Below, piece after piece: positions 1 to 10,488 of a stretch of DNA of 64,000 bases. Every line of letters starts with the position of its first letter. Positions within the stretch are counted from its first letter, which is position 1. The DNA comes from Cognatundibacterium luofuense (lineage in GTDB: Bacteria > Pseudomonadota > Gammaproteobacteria > Burkholderiales > Burkholderiaceae_D): NCBI RefSeq assembly GCF_018139685.1, contig NZ_JAGSPN010000010.1, positions 115,922 through 179,921 on the forward strand, in the 5' to 3' direction. Made by a program: the position numbers and the translations under genes. The notes under the pieces were generated by a model. That model saw nothing but the letters and a program-made list of their open reading frames with translations, made no database searches and was not told the origin of the DNA.

Positions 1-1415
1 ATCCGCATCCCGATGATCCTGTTAAAACGCCGGGTACGGCAGAGCAGGGCAGCGACACGCCGCAAAAAGTTGCGGTCAGTGAGGAAGTGCCCAAAACCAT
101 CACGGAACCCGAAACCAAGCCGGAAACGAAGCCTGAAGCTGAGCCGGAAACCGCGCCCGCCAAATATGTTCCGGCACCGGAAAAAGTACAGGCACGCCAG
201 AAAACGCTGGCACCCGATGTCAATTTGCTGGCGACAAGGGCGTCGAATGCGGATCTGACGAAAGCGATGCAATCGGACGTGAAGGTGCAGGCAGACGAAA
301 TTCGCACAAAAATCGCTGCCGAACAAAAGCAACTGCGTGAGCAGGAAGCAGCAAGAGCGCGGGAAGCGCAGCGACTGGCGGAACAGCAACTTGCAGAGCA
401 GCGTGCGGCTGAGCAGAAAACAGCGGAAGCCCAGCGTGTACAGCAAAGTCTGGCAAGTCTGGATCAGATGGCGTCTGCTGTCCTTGTGAACCGCAAGCAG
501 GAACCGGTGCAGGATGCGGTGGCACAACATCTGCAGGAACAAATGGCGGCAGAGCGTGAGTTGCGCCGTCAGCGCACACGCGAACAGGCGAATTTCAGGG
601 TGACTGACCGCGAGCAACAGGAACAAATCGCGGCTGCCGCCAAAGTGCCGGAATTGCCGAAGCGCGAAACAGAAGCGGTGCAGTCGCAACTGGATCAGCA
701 AGCGGCGGCCAGCCGTCAGCAGCAAAAAGAAGAAATGCGTCGTGCAACAGAAAACCGGCTGGCGCAGATGGCTGCGGCGCAGGCCGAGGCCGGACGTTTG
801 CAAAGTAAGCCGGTCACCACCGGGACTGGTGCAGAAGGTAAGGGAAGCGGTGCGCGTCCGGATGGTAGTGCCGCAACGCCGAAGGCTGGTGTTGCTCAGG
901 GCGGTGGCAGTGACCCGCTGGCGACAGGTTCTAGTAAAGGTAATGAAGTGGTTTCTGCAGGCCCCGGCGATTTTGCGAGCCGTCTGAGAGATCAGGCGCG
1001 CGGGCTGAATTTGCTGAAGGGCGCGCCGCCAACCAATATGCTGACCGAGGGCGGACGTCGCAAGCTGTATCTGGGCGCTACCGAACGCAGCGTGCATTTA
1101 CGCATGTATGCGGAAAGCATCGCCCAGAAATGGGAGCGTAACGGCAATCTGAATTACTCTGACAGCGCCCGCAATAAATCGCGCGGCGATGCGGTGGTGA
1201 CCGTGGTGATCCGTAAAGATGGCAGTGTGGAGGAAGTGGTGATTCACCGTTCCAGCGGCAGTAACGAACTGGATCAGGCGATCCGGAATATTGCGAAACT
1301 GAATGCCCGTTATGCGATCTTTCCGGAGGCAATCAGTGCTGATTACGACGTGCTGGAAATCCGTAAAGTCTGGCGTTTTGATGAGCGTCTGAGTATCGGT
1401 GAAGAGTGGCGCTGA
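1..1415 (+). CDS. TonB-family energy-transducer-like protein, 5' end missing
   Basis: The reading frame is open from the left edge of the window, so the true start lies upstream. The visible part has three regions. The first is Pro/Glu/Lys-rich (about 40 residues). The second is a long Ala/Gln/Glu/Arg-rich stretch expected to form coiled coil and span the periplasm. The third is a C-terminal region resembling the TonB C-terminal fold, with VVTVVIRKDGSVEEVVIHRS followed by a conserved-looking hydrophobic strand near the end. TonB-type proteins transmit proton-motive-force energy to outer-membrane receptors. The coiled linker is longer than in ordinary TonB and recalls the TolA/TonB-like proteins common in Burkholderiales. 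The N-terminal membrane anchor is not visible. No terminator is seen downstream, where a dispersed repeat copy begins about 40 bases after the stop. Confidence 0.75.
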   Translation, partial: PHPDDPVKTPGTAEQGSDTPQKVAVSEEVPKTITEPETKPETKPEAEPETAPAKYVPAPEKVQARQKTLAPDVNLLATRASNADLTKAMQSDVKVQADEIRTKIAAEQKQLREQEAARAREAQRLAEQQLAEQRAAEQKTAEAQRVQQSLASLDQMASAVLVNRKQEPVQDAVAQHLQEQMAAERELRRQRTREQANFRVTDREQQEQIAAAAKVPELPKRETEAVQSQLDQQAAASRQQQKEEMRRATENRLAQMAAAQAEAGRLQSKPVTTGTGAEGKGSGARPDGSAATPKAGVAQGGGSDPLATGSSKGNEVVSAGPGDFASRLRDQARGLNLLKGAPPTNMLTEGGRRKLYLGATERSVHLRMYAESIAQKWERNGNLNYSDSARNKSRGDAVVTVVIRKDGSVEEVVIHRSSGSNELDQAIRNIAKLNARYAIFPEAISADYDVLEIRKVWRFDERLSIGEEWR

Positions 1416-1457
1416 GTAAGCATCTGCTGTGTGGCCGTACAATGGCTGAAATTGCCT

Positions 1458-1541
1458 CAAATGCGGTGTTCTGCACAGCGATCCGGCGGTCGTCGGCAGA
1501 AAGTCCGGGCCTCCGGAATGACCAGATGACGATAGCTGCAT
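1458..1541 (+). repeat. Dispersed 84-86 bp repeat, copy 1
   Basis: This is the first of five copies of one intergenic repeat in the window (others at 44607, 44859, 58802 and 60071). It opens with AAATGCGGTGTTCTGCACA, continues with GCGATCCGGCGGTCGTCGGC, and closes with a GATGACGATAGCTGCA block. The first 49 bases differ from the 60071 copy at only two positions. The inner CCGGCG/CGTCGG segment can fold into a small stem. It sits between the TonB-like gene and the epimerase gene. The short open frame through it is not convincing as a gene. Confidence 0.8.
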
Positions 1542-1694
1542 CATTGCGATCTGTCGCTGCGTTGAAAAAACGGTTTTTGCGGACATATTTTGCGCTGCTC
1601 GTTGTCTTTCTTCATCGCACCGTTTTGCCTTCTGGGCCGGTGGGCGGGGGATTGCTGTGAATTGATGGTGTATCCGTTTTCAGGATAAAGAAGC

Positions 1695-2597
1695 ATGAAT
1701 ATTTTGATCACTGGCGGTACCGGCCTGATCGGCCGCCGATTATGTGCAGATCTTCTTCGTCAGGGACATCAGCTGACGGTGCTGAGTCGTCAACCCGGTG
1801 AGGTTGTACGGCGTTGCGGTGCCGGCGTGAAAGCGATTGACAGCCTTGATGCTTACACGCCGGATTGTGTGTTTGATGCGGTCATTAATCTGGCCGGCGA
1901 ACCCATCATCGGCGCACGCTGGACCGATGCCCGCAAAGCCCGGCTAAGGGAAAGCCGGATCTTTCTGACCGAATGTCTGGTGCAGAAAATGCGCGAAGCA
2001 CGGGTAAAGCCTGCGGTTTTGCTGAGCGGATCTGCCATCGGCTTTTACGGCGATTCCGGTGATGAACGGATTGATGAAACCCGTGCAGCAGGCGGTGATT
2101 TCGGTGCGCAACTCTGCGTGGACTGGGAGGCCGCAGCCTTGTCTGCTGCGCGTGATGGTATCCGTGTGGTGTTATTGCGTACCGGTGTGGTGCTGGACAC
2201 AGAAGGCGGCGCACTGACGAAAATGCTGCTGCCGTTCCGGCTAGGTCTGGGCGGTAAAATCGGTAATGGTCAACAGTGGATGAGCTGGATTCACTATCAG
2301 GATTATGTTGGGCTGATCAGTGTGCTGTTGCAGGATCAGCGCATCAGCGGCAGTGTGAATATGGTCGCGCCGGGGGCGGTGACCAATACAGAATTCACAC
2401 AGGCACTGGCCGCGCAGCTGCACCGGCCAGCGCTGCTGACCACGCCGGCATGGGCTTTGAAACTGGCAATGGGTGAAATGGCGATGTTGCTGACCGGCGG
2501 ACAGCATGTGTTGCCGGCACGGGCGCAGCGCGCTGGTTTTCAGTTCCGTTATCCGAAAATTCAGGGCGCGCTGGCTGACTTATTGTCTGCCCGGTAG
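1695..2597 (+). CDS. yfcH: TIGR01777-family NAD(P)-binding epimerase, YfcH-like
   Basis: The protein has 300 residues, normal for the YfcH/TIGR01777 branch of the short-chain dehydrogenase superfamily. It starts with the nucleotide-binding motif ITGGTGLIGRRL (residues 4-15). It has the family segment INLAGEPIIGARW (around residue 65) and a LSGSAIGFYGDSGDE segment that supplies the Ser/Tyr region of the active site. The C-terminal part carries the short DUF1731-like tail. The substrate of this family is not established. The ATG at 1695 is preceded by an AGGA-containing ribosome site. It stands alone, facing a convergent lipoprotein gene that ends 4 bases beyond its stop. Confidence 0.9.
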   Translation: MNILITGGTGLIGRRLCADLLRQGHQLTVLSRQPGEVVRRCGAGVKAIDSLDAYTPDCVFDAVINLAGEPIIGARWTDARKARLRESRIFLTECLVQKMREARVKPAVLLSGSAIGFYGDSGDERIDETRAAGGDFGAQLCVDWEAAALSAARDGIRVVLLRTGVVLDTEGGALTKMLLPFRLGLGGKIGNGQQWMSWIHYQDYVGLISVLLQDQRISGSVNMVAPGAVTNTEFTQALAAQLHRPALLTTPAWALKLAMGEMAMLLTGGQHVLPARAQRAGFQFRYPKIQGALADLLSAR

Positions 2598-2601
2598 CAG
2601 C

Positions 2602-3840
2602 TTAAGGAAGGGCAGTCGGGTTGGCGAGATAGTTGGTGCTCAGAGTTTTAAACTGTCCGCCATCGGTGTTAATGCTGGTCTGATTGACTTCGCCGGTACT
2701 GAATACCACGCCCAGCCCGCCAGCGGCGACCATTTCCGCAGTGTGGGTCAGGAAGTAGCTGGCGCGGTTGTCGCGGTAACGTCCGGCAACGCCGCCTGGT
2801 GTCGATGAAGGCACGCCCAGCGGTGTCTGCCACCAGATGACCGGCAATTGCAAACCTGTGTTGTAGCTCTTGGTCAGCGCAAAATGCTCGGTGAAATTCG
2901 GCGATGTCTTATTCGTCGCATCCCAGTACCAGCCGGTTCCGGCACGCTGGCAATATGATGGTTGCGGGCTGACTTCAAAGCAGCCGGAATCGCGATCCAG
3001 TGTCTGCATCACAATGAAATCCGCTTTGTCAGCGCCCAGTTTTTGCATGTAACCCAGCGCAGTGGAATACAGATCACCGAACAGTGCTGGCGGAAAGCCG
3101 ACATAGGCATTATTCGGCGCATATTTGCGTGCGATCTGAATCAGACACTGGGCAATGCCAGTCACGTTATCAGGCTGATTCGTACAATCCTGATCAAAGC
3201 TGACCAGCGCTTTCACGGTGGAAGGATCTGCATTCACCGACAACCTTTGGGTATACCCCCAGAAATCCGGTTCAAAATTCACCAGTACCGGCTTGCCGTA
3301 AGTCGCGATTTGCTGAAACAGCAAGCGTACATTATTCCAGTAGCCGGTCATGAAAGTCTGATTCGTGAGGCCGGACAGATTGCCATCGCCGTTGCTTGCC
3401 ATCTGATACAGCGTGAACATCGGCACTGCACCGAGCGTGTCAGCATTTTTCGCGACGACCTGCACATACGCACCGGACGGACTGTTCCATGTTGGCCATG
3501 AACCGGCACCGACGCCATTCAGATACTGATCATAAATATCAATGCGGATGTTCTGCTTCTGAATATCGGCGACGCTGGTGGTTCCCAGACCGACCAGAAA
3601 ACGGCTGCTTTTGCCGAGCTTGGCTGCCAGCGCGGCAGCTTTTTTCTCCAGCGTGACTGCCGTTCCGCCACCCGTGCCGCCGCCTGTACCACCACCGGAC
3701 GTACCGCCTGAACCACTGCCTGACCCCGTACCGGAACCGGACGTACTGGTTGCGGAATCCGTGGAACTGCTGCCTCCGCCACCTCCGCAGGCGGCAGCAA
3801 AAAGAACGATCAGGGAGGCAAAAATGGCAGGCGTTTTCAT
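2602..3840 (-). CDS. Lipoprotein with Gly/Ser-rich linker and possible glycosidase-like TIM barrel
   Basis: The 412-residue product begins with a lipoprotein signal peptide (MKTPAIFASLIVLFAAAC), with the modified Cys at residue 18. A low-complexity Gly/Ser/Thr linker follows to about residue 60, typical of exported tethered proteins in Burkholderiales. The remaining 350 residues contain strand-like segments such as VPMFTLYQM, KPVLVNFEPDFWGY and FIVMQTLDRDSG, and then PVIWWQTPLG. The pattern of acidic residues at strand ends resembles a glycoside-hydrolase barrel, but I cannot name a family and no enzyme activity is claimed. It is transcribed divergently from tapT, with 87 bases between the two starts. 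No obvious partner gene lies nearby. Confidence 0.6.
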   Translation of the reverse strand: MKTPAIFASLIVLFAAACGGGGGSSSTDSATSTSGSGTGSGSGSGGTSGGGTGGGTGGGTAVTLEKKAAALAAKLGKSSRFLVGLGTTSVADIQKQNIRIDIYDQYLNGVGAGSWPTWNSPSGAYVQVVAKNADTLGAVPMFTLYQMASNGDGNLSGLTNQTFMTGYWNNVRLLFQQIATYGKPVLVNFEPDFWGYTQRLSVNADPSTVKALVSFDQDCTNQPDNVTGIAQCLIQIARKYAPNNAYVGFPPALFGDLYSTALGYMQKLGADKADFIVMQTLDRDSGCFEVSPQPSYCQRAGTGWYWDATNKTSPNFTEHFALTKSYNTGLQLPVIWWQTPLGVPSSTPGGVAGRYRDNRASYFLTHTAEMVAAGGLGVVFSTGEVNQTSINTDGGQFKTLSTNYLANPTALP

Positions 3841-3927
3841 AATAACTATCTGGTTTCGGCGAATGAAATTTTCTCTGACTGTACAATAGCAGACTTTCCG
3901 TAGCCCTACCTGAGCGAGCGTAAAACA

Positions 3928-4563
3928 ATGTTAGTTAAACGAATGCCGTGCCAGCAGTGCTTACGGATGCAGTGTCTGTGTCACCGGGTTGTTTCCGTAG
4001 ATAACGGGATTCCTTTGCTGATCATCCAGCATCCGCTGGAACTGACGCATCCCAAAGGCAGCGGGCGATTACTGCATCTGAGTCTGCAGCAGTCATCGCT
4101 GATCAGCGGCGAAACATTTGATGAGAATGATTTACGTGGCGAGCTTTTCACCAGCGTTGCAGATGCTGCGCTCGCGGGAACGGTTTTGCTGTATCCCGAT
4201 ACCAGTCTGGATCAGTCGGAAGATGTGGTGCAGGGACCGCTGCATGTCTGGCCGGAAGATTGTCGTCCGCAAAGGCTGGTTGTGATTGACGCTACGTGGC
4301 GTAAGAGCCGGAAAATACTGTACGCCAATCCCTTGCTGCAAAAATTACCTCGACTGAGTCTGACAGATGTTGAAACCGGCAGTTACCGGATTCGTAAGGC
4401 GCATCGCGAAGGGCAATTGTCGACGCTGGAGGCCAGCGTGCTGGCATTGTCGCGCTGGGATGGAGACTCAGTTTATACGCCCTTGCTTTCGGCATTCAGT
4501 GCGCTTATGCAGGACTATGAAGATAATCTGCAGGCACAGAAAAACAAAAAAGCCCTGTCGTGA
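3928..4563 (+). CDS. tapT: DTW-domain tRNA-uridine aminocarboxypropyltransferase
   Basis: This 211-residue protein belongs to the DTW family. In Escherichia coli TapT (YfiP) installs the acp3U modification at tRNA position 47 using S-adenosylmethionine. The N-terminal cysteine cluster CQQCLRMQCLC is visible at residues 8-18. The segment LLIIQHPLELTHPKGSGRLL is typical of the family, as is the signature DATWRKSRK, which carries the D-x-T-W motif. The YRIRKAHREGQLSTLEA segment near the C-terminus also fits. The gene has its own terminator, whose stem starts inside the last codons. It is monocistronic. Confidence 0.88.
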   Translation: MLVKRMPCQQCLRMQCLCHRVVSVDNGIPLLIIQHPLELTHPKGSGRLLHLSLQQSSLISGETFDENDLRGELFTSVADAALAGTVLLYPDTSLDQSEDVVQGPLHVWPEDCRPQRLVVIDATWRKSRKILYANPLLQKLPRLSLTDVETGSYRIRKAHREGQLSTLEASVLALSRWDGDSVYTPLLSAFSALMQDYEDNLQAQKNKKALS

Positions 4564-4580
4564 GAGACAGGGCTTTTTTT
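4551..4580. terminator. Bidirectional intrinsic terminator between tapT and the OPT gene
   Basis: A perfect 9-bp stem AGCCCTGTC / GACAGGGCT has a 6-base loop, seven T on the plus side and an A-rich run on the other. It can therefore stop the convergent OPT transporter transcript as well. The left arm overlaps the last codons of tapT. Confidence 0.9.
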
Positions 4581-4653
4581 ATACTGGTACTGGATTTGTC
4601 CGGCTGATGCTGGTTTTTAAGCAGTTAAGAACAGTCAAGCCGGTTGTAAGGGA

Positions 4654-6633
4654 TCACAGCAGTACGTTAATGATCGCGTTACCGATACCCATCAGTGCTG
4701 CACCGGAAATCAGGCCTGCACAGATTGGTTCGCAACCTTCCACCCAGAACTGGTGACCGGAGGTTTTCGGATCAGGATGTTTGCGACCCATCCACCAGAA
4801 CAGCGCTGCGCCTATCCACATTGCCAGACAGGAATCCGGTGGCAGTACCACACCCAGACCGATCGAAACAGCCGACAACGGGAATTTACCCTTGGTCACG
4901 ATACGACTGACTTCGATGACGACGGCTGCAATTGCAGCAACTGCCATCGCAATAATCGCAGATGCAGGCAGGCTGCTGACGCCCTTAGCGATCAGTTCCG
5001 CAACACCTTTCCATTGCATTGCTGCAGGGAAAGCGAATTTTTCAGAAATGATGGTCGCGGTTGAGCGCAAACCGTCAGCATCCGGCGGCAGGAATAACAG
5101 GTAGTAAAGCGGAATACAGGCGATAGCACCGGAGAAAATGCCGATCACGTGGCCAACCGCTTGCTGACGTGGCTTTGCACCCAGCATGTAGCCCGGTTTG
5201 ATATCAGACAGCAGATTGGATGCATTCGACGCGACTTCGGCAGTCATACCGGCCGGAATCAGATTGCTGGCCGGATTGCTGGAATCAATCGCACCCATAC
5301 TGAACTGGGTGATTTTCGACAGTGCGCCGGTCGGTGTCCAGGAAGTCAGCGCCATTGCATTGGCACAAATGACGGTCAGGATAAAGATCAGTGGCAGACT
5401 GATGAAGGACAGTAACCATGGCACATTGAAGAACTCATGTGTAGTCCATGCAGCCAGAACACTGAAAATCGGGATGCCGATGTAAGATACCATCAGTGGC
5501 AGTTCGATGTGTGCGACAGGGTCCGGGCCGGTATTCTGTTCTTTTTTACCGAAGCCTTTGAACAGGCCGGTGAACAGTTCAGGTTTTGCCAGCAGACCGA
5601 CAATCGAACCAACCACCATGATGGCGACCGCCCACCACAGGCCCCACTGGTTGACGATTTCAACGCGGGAAATAGGAACCACTTTGCCGCTCGGTGCAAT
5701 GCGTTCGATGATATCGCCACGCTGAATCATCCACGGAGCGAGGAATACGAAGTTAATGATGGAGCCGAGCAGGATACTGTTCGCAACGCGGATACCCATC
5801 AGACCACCAACACCGACCATGGCCAGATCAGCATTAAAGCGCAAACCCAGTGCACGGAAATCGGTGCCGAGAATTTTCGGAATCAGCAAATCGGCTTTTG
5901 CCGCATACATGTAGTAGTAGTCGTCAAAACGCTCATGTAAATGCCACGGTTCAACCAGACCGGCCCATTTATCCATCATCAGCAATTTGAACTGAATCAG
6001 TTTCATCCAGCCATCGCTGACAATCGCCTGGAATGCGGCAGTCCACAATGCGGTTTTTGCCAGCAGTTTGGCCTGGCGCATACCGGTGTCACCATCGTCG
6101 GAATACAAAGTATCCAGCACCACGCCACAAGCACGGCCTTCTGGAAACGGCAACTGATCTTCATTGATGAAGCGGCGTTTCAGCGGGAATGCGACCAGTA
6201 CACCCAGAATCGAACAAGTCGACATCCAGATCATCATTTGCCACCAAGGGATGATTTTTCCGGTAATCAGCATATAGGCTGACAGCGCGGAAATCATTGG
6301 CATCACCATGTAGCCGGCAGCGGTGGCGATGGATTGCGAGCAATTGTTTTCCAGAATCGTGAAATCTTTTGCCAGACCGGAACTTGCCAGTAAGCGGAAC
6401 AAAGCGAAAGCAAGAATCACGGAAGTCAGCCCGACGCCGATGGAGATGCCGGTTTTACCACCGATATACAGTGCAGTACCGGACAAAATGCCACCCAGCA
6501 AAAAGCCGGTCAGGGCAGAGCGCAGCGTCAGCTGTGCCATATCGCCGCGATAAACGTTTTTTAACCACCATTCATCTTTCTGCGCCCGCGTCCAGGTGCG
6601 GATCTGCTCATCAGATAGTTGCTGCAGGGCCAT
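4654..6633 (-). CDS. OPT-family oligopeptide/metal-chelate transporter
   Basis: The 659-residue integral membrane protein has many hydrophobic segments. Features of the oligopeptide transporter (OPT/YSL) family are visible. Near the N-terminus is GGKTGISIGVGLTSVILAF, in the middle QLPFPEGRACGVVLDTLYSD, and later SLPLIFILTVICANAMALTSW. The C-terminal region has SIGLGVVLPPDSCLAMWIGA. Proteins of this family carry small peptides or metal-siderophore complexes into the cytoplasm by proton coupling, and the substrate here cannot be read from sequence. A GGAG ribosome site precedes the ATG. It stands alone between groESL and tapT, and convergent tapT shares its terminator. Confidence 0.9.
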   Translation of the reverse strand: MALQQLSDEQIRTWTRAQKDEWWLKNVYRGDMAQLTLRSALTGFLLGGILSGTALYIGGKTGISIGVGLTSVILAFALFRLLASSGLAKDFTILENNCSQSIATAAGYMVMPMISALSAYMLITGKIIPWWQMMIWMSTCSILGVLVAFPLKRRFINEDQLPFPEGRACGVVLDTLYSDDGDTGMRQAKLLAKTALWTAAFQAIVSDGWMKLIQFKLLMMDKWAGLVEPWHLHERFDDYYYMYAAKADLLIPKILGTDFRALGLRFNADLAMVGVGGLMGIRVANSILLGSIINFVFLAPWMIQRGDIIERIAPSGKVVPISRVEIVNQWGLWWAVAIMVVGSIVGLLAKPELFTGLFKGFGKKEQNTGPDPVAHIELPLMVSYIGIPIFSVLAAWTTHEFFNVPWLLSFISLPLIFILTVICANAMALTSWTPTGALSKITQFSMGAIDSSNPASNLIPAGMTAEVASNASNLLSDIKPGYMLGAKPRQQAVGHVIGIFSGAIACIPLYYLLFLPPDADGLRSTATIISEKFAFPAAMQWKGVAELIAKGVSSLPASAIIAMAVAAIAAVVIEVSRIVTKGKFPLSAVSIGLGVVLPPDSCLAMWIGAALFWWMGRKHPDPKTSGHQFWVEGCEPICAGLISGAALMGIGNAIINVLL

Positions 6634-6854
6634 TGTGTCTCCAGAACAAATTGAAAATCGGATTGCTTTTGTCTGATACGATTTGCTGCAATATGCAGTA
6701 ATCCGTTACAAAAGCTGAAAATATACTTACAGGTGCGGCAGTATCTAAGTGCCGGTTTGCCCTGTCAAGTCGCATTGCGGTAAAGACGGCCGCACATGCA
6801 GGAATGTTGTGTTTTGATGAATTTCCGGTCGCTGAGTTCTCAGATTCCGGAAAA

Positions 6855-6887
6855 ATAAAAAGCCCCGTGAAATTCACGGGGCTTTGA
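6855..6887 (-). terminator. Intrinsic terminator of groESL
   Basis: The arms AAAGCCCCGTGAA and TTCACGGGGCTTT form a strong hairpin. On the minus strand it is followed by a T-rich run, just beyond the groL stop. Confidence 0.9.
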
Positions 6888-6909
6888 CTCAGCAGACTGA
6901 GGGGGATGA

Positions 6910-8568
<1,659 letters not shown>

Positions 8569-8593
8569 TTAATTCAGTACGGGAAGCGCGGGA

Positions 8594-8884
8594 TTACTTC
8601 TGAATGATCGCGAAGATGTCTTCTTCACGCATTACCAGATATTCCTGACCATCCATTTTGACTGCCTGACCAGAGTATTTGCCGAACAGTACGCGGTCGC
8701 CGACTTTTACTTCCAGCGCGCGAACGGAACCGTTATCCAGCTGTTTACCTGCGCCAACGGCCAATACTTCACCTTGGTCTGGTTTTTCAGCTGCAGCGTC
8801 AGGCAGAACGATACCGGAAGCGGTTTTTGTTTCTTGATCCAGACGTTTAACGATCAGACGATCGTGCAGGGGACGAAGGTTCAT
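8594..8884 (-). CDS. groES: 10-kDa co-chaperonin GroES
   Basis: The 96-residue product is full length. It has the N-terminal [16 protein letters not shown], the mobile loop [19 protein letters not shown], the [11 protein letters not shown] segment and the C-terminal [13 protein letters not shown]. It caps the GroEL ring. An AAAGGAG ribosome site precedes the start by 6 bases. It is the first gene of the operon, directly downstream of a CIRCE operator. Confidence 0.99.
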   Translation of the reverse strand: MNLRPLHDRLIVKRLDQETKTASGIVLPDAAAEKPDQGEVLAVGAGKQLDNGSVRALEVKVGDRVLFGKYSGQAVKMDGQEYLVMREEDIFAIIQK

Positions 8885-8950
8885 ACGAGCTCCTTTAATT
8901 AACGAGTCATTACCAGAAATTGATTTTTAGGGCTGGGGAGAAAGCCATTG

Positions 8951-8977
8951 TTAGCACTCTATCCCAACGAGTGCTAA
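8951..8977 (-). promoter_or_regulatory. CIRCE operator (HrcA binding site) of groESL
   Basis: This is an exact match to the CIRCE consensus, TTAGCACTC-N9-GAGTGCTAA, in the groES leader. It directly abuts, and shares one base with, the -10 element. HrcA repressor binding here is the established mode of heat-shock control for this operator. The hrcA gene is not in the window. Confidence 0.97.
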
Positions 8978-9005
8978 TTATATGGGCGACCTATGGGCAT
9001 TTCAA
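8977..9005 (-). promoter_or_regulatory. Sigma-70 promoter of groESL
   Basis: On the minus strand, TTGAAA (9005-9000) and TATAAT (8982-8977) are separated by exactly 17 bases. The promoter lies immediately upstream of CIRCE, so HrcA would block it. I see no clear sigma-32 promoter in addition. Confidence 0.85.
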
Positions 9006-9369
9006 GGAAGAAAAAAGCAGGAAATTTGCACTTACTTCCTTATTTCGTTCGGCAGTGCAGGAAAAACGGCTTTACCAGTCGGTGTAAATGGCCTGTTTTT
9101 TTGTAAGTGGTATTGCTGTTCCGCTTAGATGTTTGTTGGCCCGGCAGCCTGTCAGCGGTTTAAATTAGCCATCGGAAAAAACGGATTCAGCGGTTCGGAG
9201 GTCGTTGCCAGAGAATGTGAGTTATTGTCACGAGTGAGCGCAATTCGCTGAAAATGTACGAAAATAGTGCATATCAGAAAGCTATTTGCATTGATCTGGT
9301 GCGGATAGTAATTGTAACGGCAGGTGAGTGCGAATGCTCTCAGGCGATACGGTAAGGCAGGAGACGGTG
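9006..9369. other. Intergenic stretch between groESL promoter and binding-protein gene
   Basis: About 360 bases separate two divergent transcription units. Apart from the promoter elements of groESL at its edge, I see no gene, repeat or strong hairpin. The regulatory region for the downstream binding-protein/diguanylate cyclase pair presumably lies here, but I could not identify a convincing promoter. Confidence 0.5.
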
Positions 9370-10488
9370 GTGAAACGATTGTGCAAGGGAATCTTTTTGT
9401 GTCTGGCGCTGATGCCAGCATGGTGCCTTGCTATGTCAGTGGTATTCATCAACCCCGGGAAAAAAGATGAAATTTTCTGGCTGACGGCAGCCCGCAGTAT
9501 GGAAGCTGCAGCTGGTGATCTTGGCATTCAGCTGGAAGTGATCTATGCCGAACGTAACCACCTGAATGCGCTGCGTTTTGCGCGCCAGCTGGCGGAACGT
9601 CCGCGTCATCAGCGTCCCGATTATTTGATTCTCAGTAACGATTACGGCGTCGGCCCCGAGGTGCTCCGCCTGCTGGAGGGCACCGGAATCCGTACTTTTT
9701 TTGCCTACAGCGGCATTACCGATCCGCGAGACCGCCAGAAAGTACAGGCACCGCGTAAGGTATACAAAAACTGGATCGGTGTCCTTGAACCGAATTCTGA
9801 AGAGGCCGGTTACCTGACCGCTTCTGCGATGATTGCAAAGGCGCGTGCGCAAGGCCTCGCTGGCAGTGACCATAAACTGCACATGATTGCGATTGCCGGT
9901 GACCGCTCAACCACCACATCGCTGAAAAGGAATCAGGGCATGCTGCGCGCTGTTACTGAGCAAAGTGATGTGGTGCTGGAGCAGCAGGTTTATGGGGAGT
10001 GGAACCGTGCCAAGGCGCGCGAACAAAGTGACTGGCTGTACCAGCGCTATCCACAGGTCAGGGTTGTATGGGCCGGAAATGATCTGATGGCCTTCGGTGC
10101 AATGGAGAGCTGGGCTGAGCGCGGCGGAAAACCCGGCAGTGATGCGGTATTCAGCGGCATTAATACATCCGAAGAAGCCATCACCAAACTTCGCACCGGC
10201 AGCCTCGCTGCGCTTGCCGGAGGCCATTTTATTGCCGGAGCCTATGCGCTGGTCATGCTGTATGACTACCATAACGGACACGATTTTGCCGATGAGGGTC
10301 TGGAGCTTGAACGCTCTATGTTCATCCTGTTCTCAGCAGATGATGCAAAACGCTTTCAGAGTCAGTACGGTGATCTGGACTTTCACAGGGTGGATTTCCG
10401 GCGTTTCAGCAAAGTGCTGAACCCGGCTGTACGCCAGTATCAGTTCAGTTTTCGTCAGATTCTTTCTCCGGGCAGGGGGCGCACATGA
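9370..10488 (+). CDS. Periplasmic substrate-binding protein, sugar-ABC type 1 fold
   Basis: I chose the GTG at 9370 because AGGAG lies 6 bases upstream and the product then starts directly with a signal peptide (VKRLCKGIFLCLALMPAWCLA). The more upstream ATG at 9334 would add 12 hydrophilic residues. The mature part (about 350 residues) resembles type 1 periplasmic binding proteins of the LacI/ribose class. It opens with VVFINPGKKDEIFW, has MIAIAGDRSTTTSLKRNQG in the hinge/ligand region, and then VRVVWAGNDLMAFGAMES. No ABC permease or ATPase genes are nearby. Instead the stop overlaps the start of a membrane diguanylate cyclase by 4 bases. It therefore probably acts as the ligand-binding sensor of that enzyme rather than in transport, which is inference. 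Confidence 0.82.
   Translation: MKRLCKGIFLCLALMPAWCLAMSVVFINPGKKDEIFWLTAARSMEAAAGDLGIQLEVIYAERNHLNALRFARQLAERPRHQRPDYLILSNDYGVGPEVLRLLEGTGIRTFFAYSGITDPRDRQKVQAPRKVYKNWIGVLEPNSEEAGYLTASAMIAKARAQGLAGSDHKLHMIAIAGDRSTTTSLKRNQGMLRAVTEQSDVVLEQQVYGEWNRAKAREQSDWLYQRYPQVRVVWAGNDLMAFGAMESWAERGGKPGSDAVFSGINTSEEAITKLRTGSLAALAGGHFIAGAYALVMLYDYHNGHDFADEGLELERSMFILFSADDAKRFQSQYGDLDFHRVDFRRFSKVLNPAVRQYQFSFRQILSPGRGRT

Noticed and set aside
1406-1660. Short open frame after the TonB-like gene
   Set aside because: It overlaps the upstream stop region and is mostly repeat copy 1. The same repeat appears in other frames elsewhere.
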